Origin: Blastocystis sp. Blastoise
Lineage: Eukaryota > Sar > Bigyra > Opalinata > Blastocystidae
Assembly (NCBI GenBank): GCA_039096225.1
Contig: JBBPEB010000034.1
Span: 434,001-498,000, forward strand
Reading direction: 5' to 3'
DNA length: 64,000 bases
The notes beneath the pieces were generated by a model. The model was not told the DNA's origin, ran no database searches, and worked only from the letters and a program-made list of their open reading frames with translations. The position numbers and the translations under genes are program-made. Shown in pieces: positions 14,173 through 33,047 of the stretch; within the stretch, counting starts at the first letter, position 1, and each line of letters begins with the position of its first letter.

Positions 14173-15739
14173 TTATGTTCTTCCCCATACTTCATAATCC
14201 TCTACTATAAAATAATTAGACCTATTAGCATCATCAGTATTGACAAATAAAGATGATTTTTGAGGAGTATTCACTACATCATAATATTCTGCATCACAAA
14301 AAGACTCTTTATCATTATGGCATTCATCTGATATTCCAATGTCGCCAACACGTCCAAATATAGGGCCACCCCACAAAACAGATTCTATACCATATTTCTC
14401 TTCACTACCAACATAATCATATTTTGTAGGTGGAATATTATGCTCATTACTTAATGCAAATAAAAACTCTTTTGAATGAAGTTTATATACTATAACATGA
14501 ACAATCCCAATTTTGATCTGTATATCCTCCAAATATATTTTCATGTTTTCTATGACCTATATGTTTAATTAAAATTACTGTTTCTCCTTGTTTATCACAA
14601 TAATCATGAAATTCTTTGGAAGAATAATTATGTTCACTTGCTCTATATATAATATTAAAATAATTATAACTATAAAATAATTAACAATAAAAATATATAT
14701 AAATATATAAATAATAATTTCCATTTCTTTTCGTTACCAAGCCAATTCACTAATGGCTTCTCAAGTTCTCGATTAATAATAGTCGATTCTTTGAACCATC
14801 TTCCCATTATTGCTTCTCTCGCTTCTTCTTTTCCTTGATCACTAAATAAATCAATCATTTCTTTCTCAAATAAATCTTGTTTAATAGTACTAATCTTATC
14901 TTCTTCTATATCTATAATTTTATTCTTTATATATTCATTAATATATTCAATATATTCATATATCTTATCTATATATAAATTATCATCTATATGATTATAA
15001 TCAGCAAATCCATTATTATAATTCATTATATAATTCTTCCATAATCCATTCTTTACTAAATAATCTTTTATAATCTTATCTTTATTTCCATTAATAATCA
15101 ATTCTATTTCTTCTTCTTTTTCTATTTTCTTCTTCTTTGTATCTCTTCTTTCGTTGCGATTGATTAATTCTATTGGTAATATTAATCCACAATATTCAAA
15201 TAAATCTAATATTTCTAATTGTTCTTCATAAGAAAAACTATCAAAATCTTTTTTTTTCCATTCAAATAATCTAATAAATAATAAGCAGAAGCTTCATTTC
15301 CTCTATAATCTAGATATATATTACCATCAATATCTCTTGATTCTTCTGAAGACGCTTCATATATATATGAGTAAGGAATTGATTGAATAATACTCTTTGA
15401 TATTTGAAATAAAGAACCACTATTTGTGAAACGAATAAAATCTTCATCATTATCCTTTTTTCTATAATAATTACCATTTTTAGTAACACTATCTCGACTA
15501 ATCTCATCAAGAATATTTGACGAAATCGAAGACTCATTGATTTGATCATCTCTTTTTGTTTCATAATAATCACGAAAAATGTTCAGAATGCTCTTAATCA
15601 ACGTATCGGAATGAATATAAAGTTTTGATATTGACGAACAACAATCAACAAAAGAATGTAACAGTTTTCCACGTATAACTATATCTTCTTCTAGTTGCCT
15701 GAGACAATCTGTATTTATATTTATTTGTTCCATCAACAT
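14173..15739 (-). pseudogene. BTB(T1)-TLDc gene with two frameshifts and an unsplicable junction
   Basis: From the ATG at 15739 the protein begins with a helical segment, then a T1-type BTB domain (GSLFQISKSIIQSIP, then DIDGNIYLDYRGNEA). Near 15249-15257 a run of nine A residues on the coding strand puts the rest one base out of frame; the other frame continues the domain with DFDSFSYEEQLEILDLFEYC. An acidic linker follows. The TLDc domain (IIYRASEHNYSSKEFHDYC, then NIFGGYTDQNWD) is reached across 14645-14720 without a usable GT donor. It is broken again near 14484-14494, before HSKEFLFALSNEHN, WGGPIFGRVGDIGIS and a final YEVWGRT stop. TLDc proteins are linked to oxidative-stress tolerance and V-ATPase binding. 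Sequencing error could explain one lesion; three suggest decay. Confidence 0.6.
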
Positions 15740-16281
15740 TTTAAGCGAATATTGTGAAAATATAGCAATTAAAAATTTTAAAAAATTTTGAAAAGGAATT
15801 TTTACACAGTAGGTGTCCCAAGTGTTTTTAAAAAAATATTTTATCAAAAGAAAGTCAAATAATTATATGAAATTCGTTAAATAACTGTATTGATATTCAT
15901 TTTTTGTGGTTTTTATAATTATTAGAGTATTAATTATATTCATTTATAGAAGCTTTATAGACATGCTATACATATATAAAACGAATAAAATATATAAAGT
16001 ATATATATATATCCTCAAAAAATATAAAATCAATATTGACCTAAATTATTTAATATATAGATATAGAATATATTCATTTTATCCTATTACATCTAAGAAT
16101 TCTATATAAAGTCAAATATGAATAACAGTAGCATAAATATCTTATACACAATATATATATATATATAACAATAAAAAAAAATAGCATAAAACAAACAAAC
16201 AAAAAATAATACACATAAAATAACAACTATAGCTTTTCATACTGAATAGATCACTTTGTTTACAATTATTAACCAAGTTAT
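15740..16281. other. Intergenic region, no gene seen
   Basis: AT-rich spacer upstream of the BTB-TLDc locus and downstream of the small basic protein gene. Only low-complexity frames are present. Confidence 0.5.
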
Positions 16282-16690
16282 TTACCATAATAAATCAGCA
16301 TCAAATTCATCACCAAGACTTTCTTCAGTTTTCTTCACTTCATAACGTTTCTTCTTTCTGTCTTCTTCTTCTTTGATCTTATCTCTGATTTCTTGTAACT
16401 TATTCTTACCTTTAGATTTCACATCGGATAATTTTATCTTATCACCAATTTGTGAAACTGCTTTGTATGCAGCAATTGATTCTATGTTCTTCCCTATTTC
16501 TTTTGTGACTTTTTTGTCTGTTATAGAAAAAGCTACAGCTTCTGGCTTCTTTGCAGCAATAACATATTTTTTAGGAACATGAACCTTACGTGGTTTCTTT
16601 GTTTTGACTAATTTCTCCTTCCCTCCAGTATCCTTACCTCCCTATATTCAATAAAATCAATACAAACTATATTATTAATACTTGAGCCAT
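16282..16690 (-). CDS. Small lysine-rich protein, 122 residues
   Basis: Exon 1 (16690-16682) encodes only Met-Ala-Gln. After a 40-base intron, exon 2 (16641-16282) continues in phase and ends in TAA. The product is strongly basic (GGKEKLVKTKKPRKVHVPKK) with a helical, charged C terminus (IRDKIKEEEDRKKKRYEVKK) and an acidic tail, DEFDADLLW. No membrane segment is present. It looks like a small nucleolar, ribosome-associated or nucleic-acid-binding protein, but I do not recognise the family. The tiny first exon and the normal codon content argue that it is real. It lies head to head with the small membrane protein gene, about 150 bases away. Confidence 0.6.
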
Positions 16691-16841
16691 CGATTATTTA
16701 AAAAAATAAAATAAATTTAATTTTGATCAGAATTCATGAATAATATTCAGTTTCCTTCGATTAAAACTAAAATAAACAAGATAATTTAGTTTTTATAAAA
16801 CATTTGTATTCCATTATTATTCTGCTTATAAACTGATAGAA

Positions 16842-17007
16842 ATGGCATCTGAGATATATAGCTACTCATCTTACGTTGTTGGAATAGTTATATTAGTTAT
16901 TGGAGTTATTATACCTGTAGGGTATGTTAATTAATACTATAAATACTTATTTTTTATATAGATACATGTATGCTAAAACTTCTTCAAGAATATTACGAAA
17001 AGATTGA
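16842..17007 (+). CDS. 41-residue single-pass membrane protein
   Basis: Exon 1 (16842-16921) and exon 2 (16962-17007) join in phase 2 across a 40-base intron (GTATGT...TATATAG). The product starts MASEIYSYSSYVVG, has one membrane helix (IVILVIGVIIPVGYMY) and ends with a short basic tail, RILRKD. The size and layout resemble small subunits of membrane complexes such as oligosaccharyltransferase or respiratory assemblies; I cannot assign it. The in-phase intron is the main support. It shares an intergenic promoter with the basic protein gene on minus. Confidence 0.5.
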
Positions 17008-17225
17008 GTTTCTTATATGAATTCTTTTTAATTTTTATTGCATTTTCTTATTTTTCACTTTTTATATTGTTTCAATGGTTTTATTTAAATGTAATATATG
17101 TTTTTGTGAATGTATTTTTCTAATAACTAAAACAAAAGTATGATCTTGAACAATTAATCAACAATAACACAAAAAAAAGAGAACAATGAAATTCAAACAT
17201 ATATAGAATACTGTGATTATTTATT

Positions 17226-17543
17226 TTAATTATCATGAATGATACTATCCCAAATTTCATTCAATTTATTAGAATAACGAGGAACAATCCATGATAAAAC
17301 TTCAATTTTCAAGAAATTTGAAGAACTCTTCCATTTTAATAGTAATTGCTTTTTATTATTAATCTTATTAGACATTAACATTTGTATAAGTATCAGTACT
17401 TTTTTAGAAGTAGAATTATCAATAATAATCTTAGGATTATTAATATAATAAGGAAGTAATGATTTAAAAGGTTCAATAATAGAACCAGTTAATAATAAAT
17501 ATGCAAACCATTTATAATAATCTTGACCTTCAAGATATTCAAT
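17226..17543 (-). CDS. C-terminal exon of an unrecognised helical protein
   Basis: One 106-codon frame begins at a good acceptor (TCTTATAG) and ends in TAA. It encodes a helical segment (EYLEGQDYYKWFAYLLL, then NEIWDSIIHDN). A plausible upstream exon lies at about 17684-17740 (DSINNSFKSGNEPF) with a GTAATT donor that joins in phase 0. I could not find the start exon. The family is not recognised; the helices could be part of a scaffold or a nucleolar complex protein. Confidence 0.4.
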   Translation of the reverse strand: MEYLEGQDYYKWFAYLLLTGSIIEPFKSLLPYYINNPKIIIDNSTSKKVLILIQMLMSNKINNKKQLLLKWKSSSNFLKIEVLSWIVPRYSNKLNEIWDSIIHDN

Positions 17544-17744
17544 CTATAAGATATATATATTTTATAAATTCATAATAAGATATATATATATAGTGTTATA
17601 ATTAATTTCATATTCATAATAGTTTCTTATATATATATATGTAATCAGTGATTCTTATAGGATAAAGTGAAAATTTTAATTACGAATGGTTCATTCCCAG
17701 ATTTAAAAGAATTATTAATTGAATCTCTTAGTATATATTATATA

Positions 17745-18236
17745 CATATTCAATGAATACATTAATACTAGTAATTTTTTTTATTTATATATAGTTGTAT
17801 ATATTCACTCTAATATCTTTCAATTGATTGAACATATAAACAAATATAAAATTCATATTTAAAGATACTTTCATTTGATGAAGACAATTCTAAGTAATCT
17901 CATTCTATTCTATATAGGTTTATTAGTATTTTATATTCATTGTATATCATTTTTATTTTCAATAATATATAATTTCATTTTTAAAAGAATTTGTTTTCAG
18001 AATATGATATTAGTGTATCGTTTAATGTATAATAACAAAATATTTGATGAAAAGTAAATTAAAATAATAATTTTTTATTTTTTTAATATTTATTTTGAAG
18101 CAAAGAAGAATAAAATCTTATGATATAGGGAATGATGGATTAATAAAGATCTTCTAAATACACATATAATAGCATAATTATCTTTGATATTAACTCGCAA
18201 GTCATAAAATCTCATTATATCCTGTGATATTATACC

Positions 18237-18270
<34 letters not shown>

Positions 18271-19818
18271 CAATGAAAATGTATGTATTTTATGTATTTC
18301 TATATAATAATGAAAACGAAATATAGGACATATCGATAGAGAACTGTTAATTGTATATATACTAGTTTTCCCAGGTATATAAAACAAAATAAAAACGATA
18401 TATTTTCATTTTTAAGAGTTTCTATTGAACCAATATTTTATTTTATGAACATTTACTATTGATGTATATATAACTTAATATATAAATCAAATTATACTAT
18501 ATATATCATGAGATACATTATTAGCATGAATAATATGAAAACAAATGTAATAATGAAGGTAAAATACATATATATATTTAAAAAACTATTTTTTCTTTAA
18601 ATAAATTCATTATATAGTATTAATAATGATATAATCAGTTACATTAACAACTAATAAACCGATGAATAAAATGGTTTTAATTCAATATACCCTTCATTGA
18701 CTTGTAAAAAGATAAAAACAGTATAAACAATACCAGAATAATTGATTCATTGGGATATCATTAGTTATGTATATGCAAAATAAATAATAAAGTTTATTAA
18801 TAATCATAGTTACATTTAAATGATTTTTGAATCATATAGTTTATAATTAGAATAAATATTCTTAATAACTAATTAAGTAGAATTCTTTATTAGTATGTAT
18901 TACTTATAAAAAAGTATATACGATAATATTGTTCAAATAGTTCAAATACCTATTTGATTTCTTCATCATGTATAGTATATCTAACATATTCTAAAATGAA
19001 TAGAGTTTCTACTACAGACCCCATTCTTTTATTTTAATATTTCTACAGATATATAAAGATTTTAATAGCTACAAAAAAACTAATAATTATCATGTTATTA
19101 GTATATATTAAGATAATGGAATCATGACTATTTTAGGAGAGGATGCTATCATTTATATAATCATATCGTAATATACTTACTCTACACAGAAAGTCAAATA
19201 GTCTTATATAAAATCAACCAATAAATAGTCAATGAATAAAAATTTTAAAATACATAAATAAAGAATGAAGTTGAAAGCTTCATAGCAAGTAAAAGAATAT
19301 TGATAGTATATACATCTAAAATTCCATTATATATAATGATTTCTTTTCAAATTGAAGCATACAAATAATAAAGTATTCAATTCTCTATAGTTTCTCTTTG
19401 TTCTTATATAATTCTATGTACCTGATTCTGTTTTAATCTTTGAAGCTGAAAAATAAAAATGTTATTCAAATTAGCAGAAGATACTAGCACAAAGCTTTCT
19501 TGTGATTATCTAGATTCATCAAATAGGCATAAAGAGCATGATTCTATACTTAAACAGAGGTTAAATTAAATACTAATATACATGAACTCAAGAAATATCA
19601 CTTATAAAAGAAATATACATTTTCAAGGACATAGAGGACTCAGATTTATACATCATCACATTCATCTGTCATTAGTAATTGAATAAAACAAAAAACAAAT
19701 CGAATTCGATTTCTGAAACGGGTTTAGAAAACTTTCAGTTTGGTTGTGTTTCTTTTCCTTTTTGTGTCGACACATACGTATTTCTCCTTAGATAATAATA
19801 GAAGAGACTAGAATAATA
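17745..19818. other. Long intergenic region
   Basis: It contains the hydrophobic 60-codon plus-strand frame 17875-18057 (starting ILSNLILFYIGLLVFYIHC), which has no splice partners or upstream support and may be chance. A TA-rich run lies at 18241-18268. I see no RNA genes or mobile elements. Confidence 0.4.
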
Positions 19819-20819
19819 ATGTTTCAGTCAAATAAGGTTGTGGATGATACAGTTCCGTTAGTAGAAAAGCCTCAAGATACAAGAATTACATGTGATGAGT
19901 TGATGCAAGGTGACTGTATAGTTTCGGGTGATCTTGAAAAGATGGGATATTATTGGAATATGAGTTGTCTTCCTCAATGGAAGCCACGATTCTGTGTTGT
20001 GAAAGGTGGATATTTATGGAAATATCCTCATAGACACGTATATATATGCATCTATATTGTATTATTCAATTATTGTTTCATTTTTATAGGGAACTGGATT
20101 CAAAGGGTATTTTCATCATCATATTTTTTTATAAAATTATACTTCTCTCATTATATAGTTGTCCAATTCCTTTAGAACATGTTCAATATGAAATTGTTGA
20201 TTCCGTTCCTGAACGAAATGTTTTAAAAGTATTTTTTTTAGTTTCAATAAGATAAATATATATCTGTTTTTCTTCTTAGATATATATATGTTTTTTTTCT
20301 TCTTAGATATATATATGTTTTTCTTCTTAGATATATATATGTTTTTCTTCTTAGATATATATGTTTTTTTCTTCTTAGATATATACATTATCAAAAGAAT
20401 GGTATTTCAGATTTTCCAATGAACATGATTTAAATCATTGGATAGATTGTATGAAGAAGTATATTTATTATTATTATTATATATATAGAATTTATTTATT
20501 ATTATATATAAAGTTTGTTTATTATTATATATAAAGTTTGTTTATTATTTTATTATATATAGAGTATGTTTATACATATATATAGAGAACGAGAAATGAT
20601 GATTAAAGTGAGAATGGGTCATCTTCACGTAGATTCTATTACTGAAAAGGCTATGAATGTATATATATTAATATATATATATTATTCTATATTATTATCT
20701 AAATAATATCTTGTTTCTATTATTATTCTATATAGATAGGAGATAGAGAATATGAAAAACGATTAGAACATATGAAGAAACAAGAACCAGATGTCTCTCA
20801 AGTACCTCAACTCTTCTAA
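19819..20819 (+). CDS. Small PH-domain protein
   Basis: Six exons join in phase: 19819-20037, 20090-20106, 20159-20228, 20379-20458, 20586-20658 and 20736-20819. The product is about 180 residues. A pleckstrin-homology fold is indicated by WKPRFCVVKGGYLWKY in the first strands and KEWYFRFSNEHDLNHWIDCM at the end, where the W of the C-terminal helix is the typical PH tryptophan. A charged helical tail follows. PH domains bind phosphoinositides or protein partners at membranes; the ligand cannot be predicted. Exon 2 is only 17 bases. The third intron has five tandem copies of the splice acceptor. Confidence 0.8.
20262..20385 (+). repeat. Tandem repeat carrying five splice-acceptor copies
   Basis: A 24-27 base unit, with the pyrimidine tract and acceptor TTTTTCTTCTTAG followed by ATATAT, is repeated five times inside the third intron of the PH gene. 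The AG dinucleotides end at 20279, 20306, 20330, 20354 and 20378. Spacings are 27, 24, 24 and 24 bases, all multiples of three. Only the last acceptor gives an open frame; the others would read into an in-frame TAG formed by the next copy. Confidence 0.85.
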
Positions 20820-21719
20820 TTCTTATCTGATTTATAAATAAATAAAGAATTCAATATATATATATTATATCATTTATGACTCAAAACTTTTTCAATATTA
20901 TTTATTATTCAAATTTTTATGCACTATAATATATGTTTTATCTCTGTAGTTGACCTTTTTTCATATATTCTGTACTATGTGAAGTATATATTGTTTTGTT
21001 CTTATGAATGGTATAGATGATTCTATTATTTGTCATGTAGTTTCTTCATGTTATTTTCACTTATATATATATATTTTTTAAATTAATAATAAAATTTATT
21101 ACACTTTGAAATGAATAATATTTATAACTTATTTGTAGGCATTCATTTTGAAATATATTCTTTGTAGAGTCAGTGTAAGTATCGCATTTGCATTATCTTT
21201 TATTTGAGTATGAATAACTCACAAAATATATTATTTGTAAACCCTTTATATTTAAATAATCAATAAAAATGCATGTATATAGCAAATTTCACAAAACTTT
21301 TTCATTTCATAGAATCAGATCGTTGTCTTCTATCAGCTGCTATATTTGAAATACTCTTCTTTATTATTCTAAGTTATCATAGAAGTATAAATATGACGTT
21401 TTTCAAATCATTTGACAATTAAAGTCAATACAATTGACTAATTTTATAATAAATTCTATCTGACAGCTTTCATATTGCAATATTCATAATAACTGAGCAA
21501 TAATACTTGTATATAAAAACAATTTTGAATGCCAAAATATTTGGATAAAAGAAATGATTATTGAGTTGAACAGAGAAAGTACACTGAAAGTTAAAATTGA
21601 TTTTTATAATCATTTTATAAAATATGTTCAGTTAGGAAAGTAAAAAATAATATGATTCTAAAACTAAAGAAATTCTTTTCGTTTTCTAAATTTCGATTTT
21701 CTAATAAATTACTTTTGAA
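20820..21719. other. Intergenic region, no gene seen
   Basis: Spacer between the PH gene and the SGT gene, both on plus. It should contain the PH gene's 3' end signals and the SGT promoter; no specific motif stands out. Confidence 0.5.
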
Positions 21720-24029
21720 ATGTCTACTACTTCTGAAAAGCAATTACTCTTTTCTGTCATCAAATTCCTTGAAGATTTATCTTTAAAGAACTCGGATAGC
21801 ACTGAGTCTATGAATGTTTGTATCCAATGCTTACAAGATCAATTCAATATCGATGTTCATGATCCTGATCAAGTTCGTCAACTTGGTGTTTGTCCTAGCT
21901 TATTAGAACTCTTTACGAAAGTACATGCTTTTGAATATTAAATAATCATGTTTTTACTTACATATATAGAATTATCCTGCTCAAGAAAGTGCTAATCCTG
22001 AACTTGCTGGTATTTTTACATATCTAAAAAATCTTCTAATTATTATAAAATAAATAACACTTTTTATAACTATTCTTTAAATCTCTAAAACGTTTTTTAG
22101 CTATTTTTAAATATATAAAATGCTTTTTTTATAGTTATTTCTAACGTTCGATATAATCTATAGAACTTGAATCGGATTCTCGTTTCCAACAATTCATTAA
22201 TAATCTATTAAATAAAGGATACTTTAAAGGAACTGATATTCACGATTTTATTAACAAGGAAAGATTAGAAAAGGCTATATTAAAATTCAAAGAGAAATAT
22301 GGTAATACTACTACTTCTCCTGTTTCTATACCTACTCAAAATGAAGAAAAAACTGTTGTATATAGAATTCATATTATTATAAATAATCACATGATTTCAT
22401 ATTGAGTTATTATTATATTTTATGTTTTTTTAAAAAGAAAATAAATTTATATATGATTATTTATATATAGACTGAAGAAGAAGAAAATCAAGCTGAATCT
22501 CTTAAAGAACAAGGTAAATATATTATATATATATATATATATTAACATAATATATATATATAGGTAATAATTGTTTAGTTCAAAAAGATTATGATGCTGC
22601 TATTAACTGTTATTCTCGTGCTATTTATATAAATCCCCGTGGGAAAAAGTCTCATATTTATTATGGTAATAGAGCTGCTGCTTATATGTATTTAAAACAA
22701 TATGATAGTGCTATTGAAGGTATATATATATATATATTATTATATGGTTTATATACTTTAAAAAAATGTTTTTTAATTAGTATATAATATGTATATAATA
22801 AATAAATGATATATTAATATATATTATGAATAGATTGTAAGACTTCTATTGAGCTTTGTCCCTCTTATATACGTGCTTATACTCGTTTAGCTACTATATA
22901 TATAACAAATAAAGATACTTCAAAAGCAAGAGAAATGTAAATATATATAGTTTTTATTTCTTGTTAATAATAGTCTATATATTATTATGGTGATACATAT
23001 ATTCTATGTATTCTCTATATATAGTATTTCAAAAGGACTTGAAATTGATCCTAATAACAAAGGTCTTCTTGACGGTCTTCAAACAATCAATAATCAAGTA
23101 TAGAATTATTTATATATATATATATTATTAATATTTTGTGACTTAGATATGTATTCTTTTTTAATTAATATTTTGTGATTTCAATATGTGTATATAATCT
23201 ATCTTTCTATCAATATATATATTATTTCTGTATAGTCTTCTTCATCTGATACTAATCCTTCTTCTAATGCTTCTTCTAATGCTTCTTCAGGACTTGATTT
23301 CTCCAATATTGCAGGCATGCTTAGAGACCCTAATGTACAACAAGTATATATATATATTATTATTATTATTTCTTTATTTTTTATTATTTTTTTTTCTGTT
23401 AATAAAAGTTTTTTTCTAGTATATGTATATATTTACTTTTTCATTTTCTATTATATAATACCTTTTAAAGAATATTTAATATATAAAATGTTTTTTTAAA
23501 TATGTTTTCTAAAGAATCTTCAAGGAATTGCCTCCTCTTTATTTGGTGGGAACTCTTCTTCAAATCCCTCTTCGAATCCCTCTTCAGAAAATACATCTAC
23601 GAATAGCACTAATAATACTCCTAATAATATTCCTAATAATAACCCTAATAACACAAATAGTAACCCTCTTGGAGGTCTTTCAGGTCTTCTGAATAATCCT
23701 GAAGTCATGAATATGTATATATATATTTATAAATATTACAAATTATTTATTTATAAATATTAACAAATATATATATAACAAATATTCACAATATATATAT
23801 TAACAAATGTATATTTATAAATATTAAATATATATATATAATACTATAAAATAAAATGAGTATACTATTAATCTACTATATATATAGGGCTCAGAATTTA
23901 ATGAGAGATCCTCAAGCTATGAATAATCTTATGGGAACATTCGGATCTCTCTTTGGAAATAGAGGAGGCAATAGTAATAATGATAATAATAATAAAGATC
24001 AAGATGATACACCTAGCTACTATTCTTAA
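21720..24029 (+). CDS. SGT: SGT-type co-chaperone (small glutamine-rich TPR protein)
   Basis: About ten exons join in phase from the ATG at 21720 to TAA at 24027. The N terminus matches the SGTA dimerisation domain (FSVIKFLEDLSLKNSDSTES), the region that binds Get5/Ubl4 and Bag6. Three TPR units follow (GNNCLVQKDYDAAINCYSRA; YYGNRAAAYMYLKQYDSAIE; SYIRAYTRLATIY), the groove that binds Hsp70 and Hsp90 tails. The C terminus is Asn/Ser-rich with repeated short hydrophobic segments (LDFSNIAGMLRDP, MNNLMGTFGSLFGNRGG) in place of the usual Gln-rich client-binding region. The expected role is to hand tail-anchored membrane proteins to the GET pathway in the cytosol. Confidence 0.9.
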
Positions 24030-24481
24030 TTGTTCTAATATTATGTTGTAATACTATAAATTTCTCACTATAGAAAAATACTGTTTTGTTCATTTATTAT
24101 ACCATATTAGCAAATTGATTTTTTTTTTTCATTTTCTTTTGATAAAGAAAATATGTGTCACATTCTATTATTAATATCTCATTTCATAATCATAAAAACT
24201 ATTATTTTCCAATATAGTAGCAAACAATTTTGTTTAATCAACTTTTCTAAATAGCAATACAAATTGTGAGAAACATGTTTATATCATTCACTTTTAAAAA
24301 CAAACCATATTCATTCTAAAACATATCATATAACAACAAAAAACAAAAAAATAAAAAGAATGATTCATTCAGCAGAATTCAACTATGCTTATTCAAAAAA
24401 AAACCAAAATCTGTTTTTTTTTTATCTTTTTTAAAAATAGTGGCTGATTGAATTACGTTATTTTCTGTACAAGTATAAGAA
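24030..24481. promoter_or_regulatory. Presumed promoter region of the gamma-tubulin complex gene
   Basis: This 450-base spacer lies between two plus-strand genes and is rich in A and T tracts. No TATA box can be singled out in this composition. Confidence 0.3.
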
Positions 24482-29603
<5,122 letters not shown>

Positions 29604-30318
29604 TATATATATAAGTTTTATTTTTTTTTTATTCAAATTTAATTTACATTTATACTATCATTTATTTCTATTTTCTTTTTGGTTTTTTCTCAGTGTATAT
29701 TATAATTTATTAACGTTATTTAGTTCTATTCTTGAAAATTATTCTAACTTTTTTAATTATCGAAGCTTTATATGTGTATGAAACCAAAAATGTTAAAACG
29801 TTTACAAATAAACTAAATGTTAGAATTCTATATGTAAATATTATGGATAAAAAGCTTATAGCTGCAGAAGATATTTATATTAGGAAAATGATTGCATTTA
29901 AATAATAAAAAACGAAAATGTTGTAAAAAACGTTGATTAACTTGGTAAACTGATTTTAAATATATGTTTTCGAATTATGCATATTATTATTCTGCATTTT
30001 ATATTTCATGAAAGTGAGAAATAAAAATGATCGAACATTAGAATTGATTATTTAATTACTATAATATTCACGCCAAGTTTGTCTTGGTACAAAACGAGTG
30101 TTAAGAATAAATAAAATCATAGACAGATAGCAGAAAACGAGTTTGACAAGATATTTAAATAAAAACAAAACAAAAATATTATTTTATATTTTTGCGTATT
30201 CTTCGAGTGATATTTCAGGTTATTTCACAAATTACAATAGAATTCATAATTCATTAATTTATTAGTCTAATCATACTTCATACTCTTTGAAATTGAATAT
30301 TTGTGCTCGATAGTGATT
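29604..30318. other. Intergenic region, no gene seen
   Basis: Spacer between the gamma-tubulin complex gene and DUS2. A short hairpin (CCAAG...CTTGG, about 30073-30087) is present; its role is unknown. Confidence 0.4.
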
Positions 30319-32036
<1,718 letters not shown>

Positions 32037-32386
32037 CTATATGTATATATTATATATATGTATTGTTTAATTTCATATACATTGAATTTTATTTTTTATT
32101 TATTGGTACAATGAAAATTTTAAAGGTTTATGTCCGTAAAGAAGTATTAACTTTGTTTTTGTTGAGTATATTTTAATTTAAGTAGAAAATAATAATAAAT
32201 ATAATGAATAAAAAAACTAGAAAACTAGAACATCAATAGATTATCATATTAAAGACACTCAGACAAAGAAAAAATAGAAAATAGAAAACATATAATGAAT
32301 AAAAAAGAAAAAATGAGAAAAAAATATATTAAAAAATTAATACTAAACATAAATAAATAAATGGATATAAAAATAAAATAATAATA
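32037..32386. terminator. Convergent 3' regions of DUS2 and the TAF4-like gene
   Basis: 350 bases between two stop codons of facing genes. It is A-rich with several AATAAA-like words (for example AATGAATAAAAAA at 32202-32214), as expected for polyadenylation in this composition. Exact cleavage sites cannot be read. Confidence 0.35.
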
Positions 32387-33012
32387 TTAGTTCTTTTTGA
32401 TATCGAGTGCGTCATTAGCCGCTTTTGTGACATGTGTATATATAGTATTATAATGCTGACTACTACATATAGTGAAAGGACTGTCTTCTAAAACACTACG
32501 TAGATCTTCAGCGATAATCGCGGTTATCTCATTATTACCCATAGCTTTTTCTATATATGTAGATAATAAGATAAATATAATAAATATAATAAATAAAATA
32601 AATATAATAAATATAATAAATATAATAAATATAATAAATATAATAAATAATAAATAAGATAAATATAATAAATAAAATAAATAAGATAAATAAATATATA
32701 ATAAATATATAATAAATAAAATAAATATAATAAAAAATATAAATATACCTAATGTGGATATATTATCTTTCGACATGGATTGTTCTTTATATTCATATAT
32801 ATCATTTGTTTCACGTTCTTTCGGATGTATATTGATATGATTATTAATAGTACTATTCTTGCGATTGATTGGAGGAGATTTAATGACAGGTGTATCTATT
32901 GTTATTTCTGTGACAGAGAGTGCGTCATCATTTAATAAGCTGGGTCTTTTCCCTTGGTTTTCATTCTTTATTGATCGAGTAGGAGAAGTAAGAAGAGAAG
33001 AATCTTTTAATA

Positions 33013-33047
<35 letters not shown>

